A stretch of DNA of 64,000 bases from Cytobacillus stercorigallinarum (GCF_014836495.1 NZ_JACSQT010000004.1:62001-126000), one strand, 5' to 3'. Shown: positions 51,413-60,655, numbered from the stretch's first letter. A program made the numbers and translations. The notes: a model not told the origin generated them from the sequence alone.

Positions 51413-51610
51413 TTTTGTTTGACCGCTTCCTATTTTTCGTGAGTTGTGCACCTTCTCTGACTAAGTTAATAGTCGCCAACTCACTAACTATTCTTAAATA
51501 TACTAAATTTATAGGAATATCCTACCAACCCTTTAAAGGTAGGTTGTTGTTTGATGTGGTTTCTGATAAATTAGGATTCAACATGACTAGCATAATGAGG
51601 AGTTACATAC

Positions 51611-52363
51611 ATGGAGATACAAAAAAGCAGTACGACGATTCAATCCTTGCAAATTGGCATTTCTATCATCGAATTAATCTATCAAAAAGATACCCCGATG
51701 AAATTCTCGACCATTCAAGAAGAAACCGGTATTACAAAAAGTAATTTATATAAATATTTAAATACACTTACACAATTGAATATGCTCTATCGTGAAAAAG
51801 GAACAAACCTGTATTATCTTGGCAACAAATTGATTCAATATGGTACAGCTGCCTTTGGTAGTCGTGATATTGCCGATGCGATTACTCCTTATATGCAGGA
51901 ACTTTCTTCGCTAACTTCCTGCACCGTTTCGTTTTCATTATGGACAAACAACGGTCCGATTACGACAAAGATTTGTCATTCCAATGAACCACTTCATATT
52001 GGTACACAACTTGGCGGAAGCTTGCCACCAACATCTGCTGCGGGGAAGATTTTCTTAAGTTTCTTAAACCCTGCACTGACAAAAGAATGGCTAGGAAACG
52101 AGCAATCAATCGATAACGAAGAATGGCAAATGATTCAACAATCGAAAATCTCCTTCGCAACCGAACCTTTAATTCCATCGATTTCGTCTGCTTCCGTCCC
52201 TTTGCTAGACTACCAGAATCAATTACTCGGTGCAGTGACAGTGGTTGGATTTAACGATAACATGCCAAATGAAGTAACGGATCCGATGAGCAAGCAACTG
52301 CTGGCGTTTCATCTACAAGCATCTTCTATGTTTGGCTATCGATATAAACAGGGGAAAATTTGA
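51611..52363 (+). CDS. IclR-family transcriptional regulator, paralogue
   Basis: A 250-residue IclR protein closely resembling the gentisate-cluster regulator at 41158-41907: both share EETGITKSNLYKYLNT-like helix-turn-helix and a G(T/A)QLG(G/S)SLPP segment followed by a TSAAGKI or LSSTGKI loop. The start follows GAGGAG. No catabolic genes adjoin it on its strand; capE lies upstream and a TPP-controlled dehydrogenase lies downstream on the other strand. Its target is therefore unknown, possibly the gentisate promoter or a distant aromatic operon. Confidence 0.88.
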   Translation: MEIQKSSTTIQSLQIGISIIELIYQKDTPMKFSTIQEETGITKSNLYKYLNTLTQLNMLYREKGTNLYYLGNKLIQYGTAAFGSRDIADAITPYMQELSSLTSCTVSFSLWTNNGPITTKICHSNEPLHIGTQLGGSLPPTSAAGKIFLSFLNPALTKEWLGNEQSIDNEEWQMIQQSKISFATEPLIPSISSASVPLLDYQNQLLGAVTVVGFNDNMPNEVTDPMSKQLLAFHLQASSMFGYRYKQGKI

Positions 52364-52537
52364 ACAATCCTGATTGAGCGTTCAATCAATTAGATGTAGT
52401 TGAGATAATTAGAAGTAATAATCATTTTATCATCTTCTGCGAATAAATTGGATTTTAGCTCACACATTTGCTTTTATACGCCCATCTATATAAACGCCTT
52501 ACTCAATTATAGACCCGCAAACTGAATCTAATGATTG

Positions 52538-52572
52538 AAAAAGGCCGCCATACAAAGATGACGACCTTTTTT
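52538..52572 (-). terminator. Terminator of the TPP-controlled SDR gene
   Basis: AAAAAGGcCGcCAT and ATGaCGaCCTTTTTT form an extended stem with bidirectional A/T tails. Confidence 0.8.
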
Positions 52573-52575
52573 ATC

Positions 52576-53331
52576 TTAGTTCATCGTCAATCCATGATCG
52601 ACTACTAGATTTTGTCCCGTAATCGCTCTAGCACCTGGAGAGGCTAAGAAAACAACGGCTTCTGCTACATCTTCTGGTTTTGTCACACGGCGGATAGCAG
52701 CGTTATCAGCAACAATCGCAAATACTTCAGGGGTAGTAACAGCACTTGCATCCGTTGTTTCTAATAATCCACCAGAAACCATATTCACATTAATGTCATA
52801 TTGTCCAAGCTCTTTGGCCATATTGCGTGTAAAGCCAATTAATGCCGCTTTCGCTGTTGTATATTCATGATAGGCAACGACGGGATTCTGGTAAAGATTC
52901 GTGCCAATACCAATCACACGGGCTTGCTGTGAATCCTTTAAAGCTGGGAAAGCAGCTTGTACAACATGTAAGCTTGCTTTTATCGCACCTTCAAACTGGG
53001 TTTGATAGCTAGTCCAAGATAATTCTTCTACTTTTGCCTGTGCCACAGGATCAAATTTAAATTGAACTAATGCATTATTTACAACGATATCCAAGCGACC
53101 AAAATGAGCAATAGCGTTTGCCACCATCGCTTTTACTGCTTCTTGATTTCTGACATCTGCTTGGATGGCCAATGCACGATCATGCCCGATTTCTTCAACT
53201 ACGGCATCAGCTTTTTCTTTACTACTATAATAATTAACGACTACTTTATAGCCTTCCTTACCGAACTTCTTAGCAATTGCAGCTCCTAATCCACGACTTG
53301 CGCCTGTTACTAACACAACTTCTTCTCTCAC
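52576..53331 (-). CDS. Short-chain dehydrogenase/reductase under TPP riboswitch control
   Basis: A 251-residue classical SDR from GTG 53331, six bases after AAAGAGGG. The cofactor motif is TGASRGLGAAIA, the structural NNAL motif is DIVVNNALV, and the catalytic Tyr and Lys are in YHEYTTAKAALIG. It resembles FabG-type 3-ketoacyl reductases, with NAD(P) specificity undetermined. The transcript starts behind a TPP aptamer and a terminator, so its expression should rise when thiamine pyrophosphate is low. That suggests a role in thiamine precursor synthesis or salvage. No other thiamine gene is adjacent. Confidence 0.87.
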   Translation of the reverse strand: MREEVVLVTGASRGLGAAIAKKFGKEGYKVVVNYYSSKEKADAVVEEIGHDRALAIQADVRNQEAVKAMVANAIAHFGRLDIVVNNALVQFKFDPVAQAKVEELSWTSYQTQFEGAIKASLHVVQAAFPALKDSQQARVIGIGTNLYQNPVVAYHEYTTAKAALIGFTRNMAKELGQYDINVNMVSGGLLETTDASAVTTPEVFAIVADNAAIRRVTKPEDVAEAVVFLASPGARAITGQNLVVDHGLTMN

Positions 53332-53376
53332 GCTATTCCCTCTTTTCAATCGATGTCATTAAAAATGTTCAGGGAA

Positions 53377-53410
53377 ACAAAACAAAAGGCTCCCCGAAAA
53401 TGGAGAGCCT
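53377..53410 (-). terminator. Expression-platform terminator of the TPP riboswitch
   Basis: AGGCTCCCC-gaaaat-GGAGAGCCT stem with a T-rich tail on the minus strand (forward AAACAAAACAAA). It lies between the aptamer and the SDR start. Confidence 0.8.
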
Positions 53411-53435
53411 ACCATACGTATTCATATAGTTGGAA

Positions 53436-53520
53436 AATGCTCCCTACGATCGTCTTAACGAACAGGTTCTAAGGGTCAGGTTTTAACCTTCTCAACTCAT
53501 ATTCTGAGTCCCCCTGCAAC
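53436..53520 (-). ncRNA. TPP (THI-box) riboswitch aptamer
   Basis: On the minus strand the thi-box elements appear in order: CAGGGGGACTC, a variable arm, GTTGAGAAGG (CTGAGA-like), ACCTGACCCTTAGAACCTG (ACCC..GAACCTG), TTCGTTAAGACGA and CGTAGGGAGCA. The spacing matches the TPP aptamer consensus. It precedes a terminator and the SDR gene. Confidence 0.88.
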
Positions 53521-53600
53521 AATTTTAATTATTTTTAGTTTAGCATATAAATAGTCGCATAGCTATGAATCGAGGTTAATTTCCAACTTGACCAATCGCT

Positions 53601-55154
53601 TTATGTTTCTTCCCATCGCATGACACGGGGATTCTTATCTAAAATCGATTCATATTGTTTCTCATTACCATAGAGACTATTCGGGTCAAGCAGCTTATAT
53701 CTCTCGTATTTTTCCAAACGATCTTTTTCTTTTGCCCAGCCTAAATGCTTGACTCTTATTGTGGATAAGCTGTGGGTAAGTTGAAAGATATTTTCTGGAA
53801 ATCTCCCACAATGTTGGGGCGTTTCTTTCCAGACGGGCTGAAAGGTTGAATCGACTCTTGCTAGAAATGGACGGTATAGGAAATGTGCTTGCCAATATTC
53901 ATCTTCACGATAATGATCTTCATCCCACATATCATACAGTCTAAAACAGTACAAATCGATGGTATCCTGTTTAACAAAGTCATCAATATAATCAATAAAA
54001 CTCTCCTCAAACCATTCATCTGCATCAAGATTTAATACCCAACCTAAAAATCCATTTGTTGCTTCTAACCACTGCTGTTTTCTTAGTTCTACTTCATTGG
54101 CAAACTGGGAACTTGCATTCTTGACCAATTTAATTGGCACACCTTTTAGTTCTTGCAAGAAAATCGATATAGTCTGATCAGTACTAGCATCATCTATAAT
54201 CACAGCTTCATCGATAAAGGGCTTGACTTTCTTTAACATCGTTTGTAAATAACGACCTTCTTCATTCTTCACAATCATAGATAAGCGTATTTGATGGTTT
54301 TCTGCTTTTTCTGGATAAATAGGTAGTTCGCTATGAACATACTGACATTTTTCTTTAAAAGTAGGTATACCTTTTAAGTCAGAAGAGCGATAAATATGAT
54401 AAGCAGGGAGATGTGTGTCGACATGTAAATCCAATCCTAATGCCACTGCTCTCACACAAAAATGCCGATCTTCTCCCCAAAAACTGAGATTTTTAATTTT
54501 ACTAAAATGAACACCTGCTAACAAAGCCTTCCTGCTAATTAAGGTGCACGCACCTAATCCCCCTACTTCATAAACACCTGGAGTTTGTAACTGTTGAATA
54601 AACGCCTCGGTTTGAACTTGTTTTTCTTCATCTGTTATGACGCCATCATCCGCCTGTCTCCAGTGGGTATATTCATCTGTTAACCAAACTTGCGGATAAG
54701 GGATGGTCCCTTCTTGCCAAGCCGTCCAAAAGACCTCAGAGACAATTTCTTTATTTGCGGCAATAAGTGTATGAAGGGTATCCGGGTGTAAAAGCAAATC
54801 AGAGTCAATTAAAAACAGATAATCAAATGCTTCAAATTTCGCCTGCTCAATAAGCATATCTTTGAAGCGCGCAACCTTCCAGATGAGGGTATCATTCCAG
54901 AAATGTGTCAAGTCGGTGCGAATATAGATACTATCTTCTTTTGCAGATAATATCGCAACATTGTTCTTCCATTTGGCAAAATGACGTAGTAGTCTACTTG
55001 ATTCTTCATCCTGATTATCATCTATGAAATAATAATGAATTTCCATTGTATCCGTTTTTAAATTGGCTAACGAAAGTAGAAACTCTTTTAAAATAACGGG
55101 TTCTTGATTAATTGGACTACCAATGAGAATTTTTGTATTAATCATAAGCAACAT
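53601..55154 (-). CDS. Two-domain glycosyltransferase
   Basis: A 517-residue protein with two glycosyltransferase-like halves. The N-terminal half (about 1-275) has a GT-A core with LFLIDSDLLLHPDTL as DxD region and SKIKNLSFWGEDRHFCVRA, similar to Anp1-like enzymes. The C-terminal half begins at RLSMIVKNEEGRYLQTML with VIIDDASTDQT and LNLDADEWFEE, a family-2 pattern. No membrane segment is seen. The start is uncertain because no good ribosome binding site precedes ATG 55154 or 55142. Such tandem enzymes often make surface glycans or spore-coat sugars; it has no sugar gene beside it on this strand. Confidence 0.82.
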   Translation of the reverse strand: MLLMINTKILIGSPINQEPVILKEFLLSLANLKTDTMEIHYYFIDDNQDEESSRLLRHFAKWKNNVAILSAKEDSIYIRTDLTHFWNDTLIWKVARFKDMLIEQAKFEAFDYLFLIDSDLLLHPDTLHTLIAANKEIVSEVFWTAWQEGTIPYPQVWLTDEYTHWRQADDGVITDEEKQVQTEAFIQQLQTPGVYEVGGLGACTLISRKALLAGVHFSKIKNLSFWGEDRHFCVRAVALGLDLHVDTHLPAYHIYRSSDLKGIPTFKEKCQYVHSELPIYPEKAENHQIRLSMIVKNEEGRYLQTMLKKVKPFIDEAVIIDDASTDQTISIFLQELKGVPIKLVKNASSQFANEVELRKQQWLEATNGFLGWVLNLDADEWFEESFIDYIDDFVKQDTIDLYCFRLYDMWDEDHYREDEYWQAHFLYRPFLARVDSTFQPVWKETPQHCGRFPENIFQLTHSLSTIRVKHLGWAKEKDRLEKYERYKLLDPNSLYGNEKQYESILDKNPRVMRWEET

Positions 55155-55262
55155 TAACGTTTGTAGACAAAACCGTTCACCTCTCTACACTATATTCTCA
55201 CCATGATTTGCTTGTGTAGTAAAACAAGAAAAATTCTATCCAAAACAAAAAGCAGAGAATCG

Positions 55263-56927
55263 TTAGAATCTCCCTGCTCTAATGATGGTGTATATAAGAA
55301 ATAAGAACATTAATATCGCAATGACAAAGCCGATTTCTACTGCCGGTATATTCCATAGGAGAGATGATTGCCTACCAAGGGCGGAACCGATAATTAAGCC
55401 CACCATTATAATGCTAAATGCCAGCAACACGATACTAAATGCTAGCCGGTTGCTGATACGATCAATTCTCGTTAGGAATTTTTCACTGTTGGGCAAGTTC
55501 AGTTCGAGCGGGATTTTCCCCTTTTTGATAAGAGCAATCAAATCTTTCAAATTATACGGCGCTTCTTTTAAAATATCAAAATACTCACCGATATGCGCTA
55601 GCGAATCTTTCGCCAAATGATCCGGTCGATATTTATTAATAATTAATCGTCTACCAAAAGGCTCAGCAATTTTTAAAATGCTTATATGAGGATCAAGCTT
55701 CTCCACAATCCCTTCCATTGTCAATAATGTTTTCCCCACCAACGTTAAGTTTGTTGGGATATGTATATGATGGTGATTGGCAACGGAAAACAAGTCATTA
55801 ACCGCCTCGCCAATAGATATTTCACTAAAGGGGACATCATAGTATCTTTCTCTTAGTAAATCAACATCAATTTTTAAAAGTTCAACATCGACATCGTCTT
55901 TGACAATACCCATTTTAGTGATGGCTTTAATGACCCCATCCGTGCTTTGCTGCAACATGGCAATAATTAATGATGTTAAATTTTCTTTCATATCCTCAGT
56001 TAAACGACCGACCATACCAAAATCCATGAAAACAATCACATTCCCTGGTAATACACAAATATTACCGGGATGGGGGTCTGCATGAAACACACCTTCCTCT
56101 AATATTTGCTGAAGGATGCCTTCAACGATTCTTTCGGCAATCAGTTGTTTATTGAACCCTTGTTCCGCTAAACTATTATTTTCAAGTATGCCACAACCTT
56201 CAATATATTCCATTGTTAAAACTTTTTTCGTCGTATATTTCCAGTATGTTTTTGGGATTTTATAATGATTATTGTCTTCAAATTGATTGGCAATTTTATC
56301 TGCATTACGACCTTCAAGTAAATAATTCAACTCATTTAACAATGCTTTAGAAAATTCCTTCATCATTTCGACTAATTGATATTGCGATGCCCAATGCAGC
56401 CTTTTTTCTGCGATTTTAGCAATTTCTAATAAAATTTCTAAATCTGTTCTCATGGTCTTCTCAATATCAGGTCGTTGTACCTTAACAGCCACTTTTTCAC
56501 CAGAATGGAGGACACCATAATGGACTTGACCGATAGATGCCGATCCTAGTGGCTCTTCTTGAAATTCTGTAAAGACGTCATGTATTTCTTCGCCTAGTTC
56601 TGTTTCAACAATTTTTTTTACCTCTGCAAATGGAAATGAGGGGGCATGTTCCTGTAATTTTTCCAATTCCCTAATGATTGATTCCGGAAAAATATCTGAC
56701 CTTGTACTCGCAATCTGACCAACTTTAATAAACGTCGGTCCAAGCTCTTCTAAAAACAGACGAACACGTTCCCCTGTTGTCTTTTCATGATGTTCTTCTT
56801 GCTTTCGCATGAACATCCGCTTAGGTAGAGACAACACCTCATGCAAGCCTAATTCTTTTAAGAGATAACCAAAACCGTAATGAGAGAAGGCTACAGCAAT
56901 TTCACGATAGCGATGAATATGGTTCAT
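55263..56927 (-). CDS. UbiB/AarF-family ABC1 atypical kinase
   Basis: A 554-residue ABC1 protein. The N-terminal extension contains FLEELGPTFIKVGQIASTRSDIFP (KxGQ motif). The kinase-like core has PLGSASIGQVHYG in place of a glycine loop, VAVKVQRP with the lysine, HADPHPGN and FMDFGMVG. Two hydrophobic helices close the C-terminus. Family members support isoprenoid quinone synthesis or lipid homeostasis and are membrane associated. The ATG has no close ribosome binding site: AAGGGAGG is 23 bases upstream but ideally spaced (8 bases) from an in-frame ATT at 56942. It follows the phasin-like gene by about 30 bp. Confidence 0.9.
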   Translation of the reverse strand: MNHIHRYREIAVAFSHYGFGYLLKELGLHEVLSLPKRMFMRKQEEHHEKTTGERVRLFLEELGPTFIKVGQIASTRSDIFPESIIRELEKLQEHAPSFPFAEVKKIVETELGEEIHDVFTEFQEEPLGSASIGQVHYGVLHSGEKVAVKVQRPDIEKTMRTDLEILLEIAKIAEKRLHWASQYQLVEMMKEFSKALLNELNYLLEGRNADKIANQFEDNNHYKIPKTYWKYTTKKVLTMEYIEGCGILENNSLAEQGFNKQLIAERIVEGILQQILEEGVFHADPHPGNICVLPGNVIVFMDFGMVGRLTEDMKENLTSLIIAMLQQSTDGVIKAITKMGIVKDDVDVELLKIDVDLLRERYYDVPFSEISIGEAVNDLFSVANHHHIHIPTNLTLVGKTLLTMEGIVEKLDPHISILKIAEPFGRRLIINKYRPDHLAKDSLAHIGEYFDILKEAPYNLKDLIALIKKGKIPLELNLPNSEKFLTRIDRISNRLAFSIVLLAFSIIMVGLIIGSALGRQSSLLWNIPAVEIGFVIAILMFLFLIYTIIRAGRF

Positions 56928-56956
56928 CTTTGGTTTGAAAATGGAAAAAACCTCCC

Positions 56957-57259
56957 TTAATCCTCTTCTCGATGTTTTGCCTCAAGCGCTAGAATCCGTT
57001 CTTCTAATCTTAGGACATCATCCGTTGTTGCGATATTCAAATCATGCAATAAACTCGTCATTCGTTGATGGGCCTTGTCATCTATCTGCGTTTGCTTCTC
57101 TTGGCCTTTCGTCCTTACCTCCTGCATAAAATCTTTCGCTTCCTGTTTTGTTAGCTCTCCTCTTTTCACTAACTCATCCATCATTTCTTGCGCACGGTCT
57201 TTCCCTGCTGCTGCTAAACCTAGCCCTAACATCATCCCTTGTTTTATTGGGTTTTTCAT
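56957..57259 (-). CDS. Phasin-like helical protein
   Basis: A 100-residue protein from ATG 57259, seven bases after AAAGGAGG. It has a short hydrophobic N-terminal region (KQGMMLGLGLAAAG), then a long helix rich in Glu, Lys and Gln, ending in a probable coiled coil (TTDDVLRLEERILALEAKHREE). Similar short phasin-like proteins are commonly annotated beside UbiB/AarF genes. A scaffold or regulator of the kinase is a possible role. It is upstream of and probably co-translated with ubiB. Confidence 0.75.
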   Translation of the reverse strand: MKNPIKQGMMLGLGLAAAGKDRAQEMMDELVKRGELTKQEAKDFMQEVRTKGQEKQTQIDDKAHQRMTSLLHDLNIATTDDVLRLEERILALEAKHREED

Positions 57260-57262
57260 CAC

Positions 57263-57578
57263 ATTTCCTCCTTTAATAAATGGCAGATTATAATTAACAT
57301 TATTTTACCCATTTTCAAGGGGATTAAGCATAAAAAAACATATATCATTAGTTCAATAACAGATGGGGATATTCAGACATTGTCGGAACATGAACCGAAG
57401 AAAAAATACAAATGCCTCTTTTGTACACACATGTCAAACAAGAAAAGTAGATGGAAGTGGGCAAGGCGGATTTAAACGCAATTAACCTAGGATTTTCGTA
57501 TACATTGCATGCATTCCGGATTTTCGCGCCCCGTTATGCCATTTTCAAATTCACAACGGCTTCTCTTTCAAAAAATAA
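57263..57578. other. Intergenic region upstream of the phasin-like gene
   Basis: About 320 bp. No gene is supported; the plus-strand frames that cross it lack start signals. It should hold the promoter of the phasin/ubiB unit, which I could not locate. Confidence 0.3.
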
Positions 57579-57608
57579 AAAACCCCGTACAATCATATGT
57601 ACGAGGAA
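57579..57608 (-). terminator. Terminator of bdbDC
   Basis: CCCCGTACA and TGTACGAGG with a short loop; T6 on the minus strand. Five bases beyond the bdbC stop. Confidence 0.85.
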
Positions 57609-57612
57609 AGGT

Positions 57613-58032
57613 TCATGATGCTTGATTGTCTTTTTTCATCATCAGGCAAAAGATGATAATAAACGTGAAAGCCGTTAATGCCAAGAAAGGAATGGTGATA
57701 AACCCGAGCCAATTGATATATTGGCCACTACATGGTACACCATTTGTACACGGCGTGACTTCAGCGAGTCCAGGCACTTTTTGTACAAGATAATGATAGA
57801 GAGAAATACACCAGCCAATAAACGCCATTGGTAGGGCAAATCTTCTCACAGAAATATCTTGATAGAACGTACCAATGCCCAAGATTAAAACGAGTGGATA
57901 CATGAATATTCGTTGATACCAACAAAGCTCACAAGGAATAAACTGCTTAATTTCACTAAAATATAAACTGCCTAATGTGGCTATAAGTGCGACCACCCAA
58001 GAAAAATACAGCATGATTTGATTTTTCTTCAT
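57613..58032 (-). CDS. bdbC: Disulfide bond formation protein, DsbB-like BdbC
   Basis: A 139-residue, four-helix membrane protein. The first redox pair is Cys34-Cys37 in PCELCWYQR. The second pair is in TPCTNGVPCSGQYINW. Both are typical of Bacillus BdbC, which reoxidises BdbD using quinone. It lies 2 bp after bdbD and shares its terminator. In Bacillus the pair is needed for secreted disulfide proteins and competence pseudopili. It is of the short form, as in Bacillus. Confidence 0.92.
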   Translation of the reverse strand: MKKNQIMLYFSWVVALIATLGSLYFSEIKQFIPCELCWYQRIFMYPLVLILGIGTFYQDISVRRFALPMAFIGWCISLYHYLVQKVPGLAEVTPCTNGVPCSGQYINWLGFITIPFLALTAFTFIIIFCLMMKKDNQAS

Positions 58033-58034
58033 TC

Positions 58035-58721
58035 TTATCCCTCTAACTCCTCTTCAATCAAACGTTTGATTGAATCATAATCAAATGGATCTGTCACCAT
58101 TTTCTCGTTAATCATAATCGTTGGTGTGAGCTTGACTTCATATTCATTTACGAGTGAAGTATCATGATTAACCGCCTCTATTGTTACGCTTTTTTTCATT
58201 TCTGCCAACAGATCTTCTTGTGGAATTGACGTCGTTTCTGCGACGACTTCCTCTAGCACTTCCGTTGTTAGCCAAACAGAATCATGTTGACCACTCTCTG
58301 GTTGCATATCGAACAACCCTTTATGGAATGCCCAGTACGAATCAGGTTCCAATTGATGAACAGCTTCGGCTGCGACTGAACCTAATTTAGACTCATCCCC
58401 GTGGAAGAGCACGTTGATATAAGAGAAACTTACTTGATTCGTGTCTACATAATCTTCCACTAATTGCGGATAAATGGTTTCACCCCATTGTTTACACGCT
58501 GGACATTTAAAGTCGCCAAATTCTACGACCTGGACAGTTGATTCCACCTCGCCCAAAACAGGCTGCCCTTCAATAGAGGGAGCCTCTTCAAAAGATGTAT
58601 ACGCATCCTTTTCATTATCTTGATTGTTTATGAACACCATGATAACAACTGCTATAACGACAATAATCGTAATAAAAAATAATAACTTCATCGGTTGGAA
58701 TTGATTCTTATTTGCGCTCAT
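58035..58721 (-). CDS. bdbD: Thiol-disulfide oxidoreductase, DsbA-like BdbD
   Basis: A 228-residue protein with an N-terminal membrane anchor (residues 11-31) and an extracytoplasmic thioredoxin-fold domain with a helical insertion. The active site is Cys73-Pro-Ala-Cys76 in DFKCPACKQWGE, and the cis-proline loop is KLTPTIMIN. It oxidises secreted proteins and passes electrons to BdbC, encoded directly downstream. GGAGAG precedes the ATG. The arrangement bdbD-bdbC is standard in Bacillaceae. Confidence 0.92.
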   Translation of the reverse strand: MSANKNQFQPMKLLFFITIIVVIAVVIMVFINNQDNEKDAYTSFEEAPSIEGQPVLGEVESTVQVVEFGDFKCPACKQWGETIYPQLVEDYVDTNQVSFSYINVLFHGDESKLGSVAAEAVHQLEPDSYWAFHKGLFDMQPESGQHDSVWLTTEVLEEVVAETTSIPQEDLLAEMKKSVTIEAVNHDTSLVNEYEVKLTPTIMINEKMVTDPFDYDSIKRLIEEELEG

Positions 58722-58798
58722 ACTGCTCTCCTTTATGTAGATGTACCACTTTTAAGAATAATATATTCTTATGCAGAAAATAAGGAATTTCCGTGAAG

Positions 58799-59269
58799 TC
58801 AATATGAAGTTCGATCGACTTGCTTACTCCAAGCATCAAAAGGGAGCTGTGATTGCTTAAGTGTTAATTGTACAAACGGAAGACCTCTATCTTTCGGGTC
58901 TACGGCAATCTCTTGGTAAATAAAATCATCATCAAAAAGCGCGCTTGCTGCATCTTTTCGATCCGCTGCGTAATAAACTTTATCCAAACGCGCCCAATAA
59001 ATCGCACCTAAGCACATGGGACAAGGTTCACAGCTTGTATAAAGCGTACAGCCTGTTAATGTGAAAGATTGTAATTTCGTACAAGCTTCCCTAATAGCCA
59101 TTACTTCCGCGTGTGCTGTTGGGTCATGAAGATCCGTTACCCTATTCACACCTTTGGCAATCACCTTCCCATCCTTTACAATGACTGCTCCGAAAGGTCC
59201 ACCTGCATTTATGACGTTTTCTACCGCTAGATCCACTGCCTCTGTTAAAAATTGTTCGTGATTACTCAT
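58799..59269 (-). CDS. guaD: Guanine deaminase, cytidine-deaminase fold
   Basis: A 156-residue deaminase, the same length as B. subtilis GuaD. Zinc and catalytic residues are in DPTAHAEVMAIREA (His, Glu) and SCEPCPMCLGAIYWARLD (two Cys). The C-terminal region ending in SY resembles the domain-swapped tail of GuaD. It deaminates guanine to xanthine for purine catabolism. GGGGGGACGAG precedes the ATG. It is 17 bp after a small membrane protein gene, so they may share a transcript. No purine riboswitch is seen. Confidence 0.9.
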   Translation of the reverse strand: MSNHEQFLTEAVDLAVENVINAGGPFGAVIVKDGKVIAKGVNRVTDLHDPTAHAEVMAIREACTKLQSFTLTGCTLYTSCEPCPMCLGAIYWARLDKVYYAADRKDAASALFDDDFIYQEIAVDPKDRGLPFVQLTLKQSQLPFDAWSKQVDRTSY

Positions 59270-59285
59270 CTCGTCCCCCCATTAT

Positions 59286-59858
59286 TTAGGCTTTTTGTTT
59301 AATACCATGAGAGGCTAACAGGATTTGCAACTGATCATGTGCCTCTATTGAAGTAATGAGTAAGCTTACCTGACTCGAACGACCTAAATGAAGCTTCATC
59401 TCAAAACCATCATTTACTTTTTTATCAAAACCAAAATGACGGTTATTAATATCAATAGACTGAACCTCATAAGAATCAATTTTATGCCAAGGAATATACT
59501 TTAGTCCTTTCACCATCCCTTTTTGAAGAAAAACCAATTGGTTAAACAGAAATTCCATTTGAAAAAGAGGTAAAAGTAACAGCATATAATTCGCGACATT
59601 TAACTGATCAGTAAAAACAATGAACATGATCGCGATAAACACCCAACTTGTGATAAAAATAAAAGTAAAAACACTACCCTTCTGACTAGCTACCTTTGGT
59701 TCTGCTATCGGCCTTTGCGCCTCAATACGAATGTCCTCTAATACTTCATCTGGCAATGGGAATACCCTATTTTTCTTAATCTTAAAGAAAACATTAAATA
59801 AACGATAATAATAAAAAATTAATAACATAAGCAGTAAAATAGCAAATAACCATTTCAT
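59286..59858 (-). CDS. Membrane protein of unknown function
   Basis: About 190 residues from ATG 59858, behind GAGGGGGTGA. One helix lies at the N-terminus (MKWLFAILLLMLLIFYYY) and two more near residues 68-105. The C-terminal 75 residues are soluble and include IPWHKIDSYEVQSIDINNRH, reminiscent of PH-like (DUF5673-type) domains in small membrane proteins. This resemblance is weak. It lies between guaD and a CPBP protease on the same strand and may belong to either unit. Confidence 0.65.
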   Translation of the reverse strand: MKWLFAILLLMLLIFYYYRLFNVFFKIKKNRVFPLPDEVLEDIRIEAQRPIAEPKVASQKGSVFTFIFITSWVFIAIMFIVFTDQLNVANYMLLLLPLFQMEFLFNQLVFLQKGMVKGLKYIPWHKIDSYEVQSIDINNRHFGFDKKVNDGFEMKLHLGRSSQVSLLITSIEAHDQLQILLASHGIKQKA

Positions 59859-59928
59859 TCTATTCACCCCCTCTATTGTTTACGAAAACCCCCTTCTAAT
59901 GTTTCGTAAAAACTAAAGATTAAGATAA

Positions 59929-60624
59929 TTAAGCAAAGGCAGTTAATAGAATCGCCAGTCCGTTAAAAATGCTATGGATAATCATCGCAGGATAGATGGA
60001 GCCTGTTTTCTCGTAAGTCCAAGCAAAGATCAGTCCACTGAAAAAATTAACTGGTAATGTGTTATAAGTCGGTAAATGTACCACCGTAAAGATTGTGGAA
60101 CTAATGAGCATACTCAGTCCAATATTACATTTAGCCCTTAACCACCTGTAAATAAAGCCACGATACAAAATTTCTTCATAAATGGGTGACACAATGGCCG
60201 CAGATATAAAGGCAATTAGAATCGTCAATCCATTCAATTCTGCTGTTAATGAAGCCGTTTTTTTATTTTCTACGCCAACACTGAATAAGTCCATGAGAAT
60301 AACAAGCAATACACTGCCCACAATGAGAAAAATTGTCCATCCGATAATCGGTAGCCAATAGCTCTTAGCAAACGGCCTCAAGCCAAGCGACTGCCAATTC
60401 AATCCATATGGTTTAATCGTAATATAATAAAGAGCCACTGTAAAGACAATTGCCATGATTAACCCTGTCAAAGTCCCCGCATATAAATCGTTTTGAAACC
60501 ATTGCTGTAATAGGTCATGTGCCCAATTTTCAATTAATATCGGCACGATGATGAAGACAAACATCAGAATAAGTAAAAACGTTTGTATTGACCAGCGTAA
60601 TTCTTTTAAAAATAACGTATTCAT
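59929..60624 (-). CDS. CPBP-family intramembrane metalloprotease
   Basis: About 231 residues from ATG 60624, behind GGGGGT. Seven or eight hydrophobic segments. The CPBP/Abi motifs are present: EEILYRGFIYRWL (motif 1), FTVVHLPTYN (motif 2) and PAMIIHSIFNG (motif 3 with His). These proteins cleave membrane-embedded substrates, for example in CaaX processing or bacteriocin immunity. The gene is divergent from a MerR regulator, and the shared promoter region has a textbook MerR-type promoter facing it. Confidence 0.88.
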   Translation of the reverse strand: MNTLFLKELRWSIQTFLLILMFVFIIVPILIENWAHDLLQQWFQNDLYAGTLTGLIMAIVFTVALYYITIKPYGLNWQSLGLRPFAKSYWLPIIGWTIFLIVGSVLLVILMDLFSVGVENKKTASLTAELNGLTILIAFISAAIVSPIYEEILYRGFIYRWLRAKCNIGLSMLISSTIFTVVHLPTYNTLPVNFFSGLIFAWTYEKTGSIYPAMIIHSIFNGLAILLTAFA

Positions 60625-60655
60625 TCCATTTACCCCCAATTTTTTTGATATATTA

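Noticed and set aside
51394-51744. Plus-strand frame overlapping the end of the sugar dehydratase and the second IclR gene
   Set aside because: It overlaps two well-supported genes in another frame and has no start signal.
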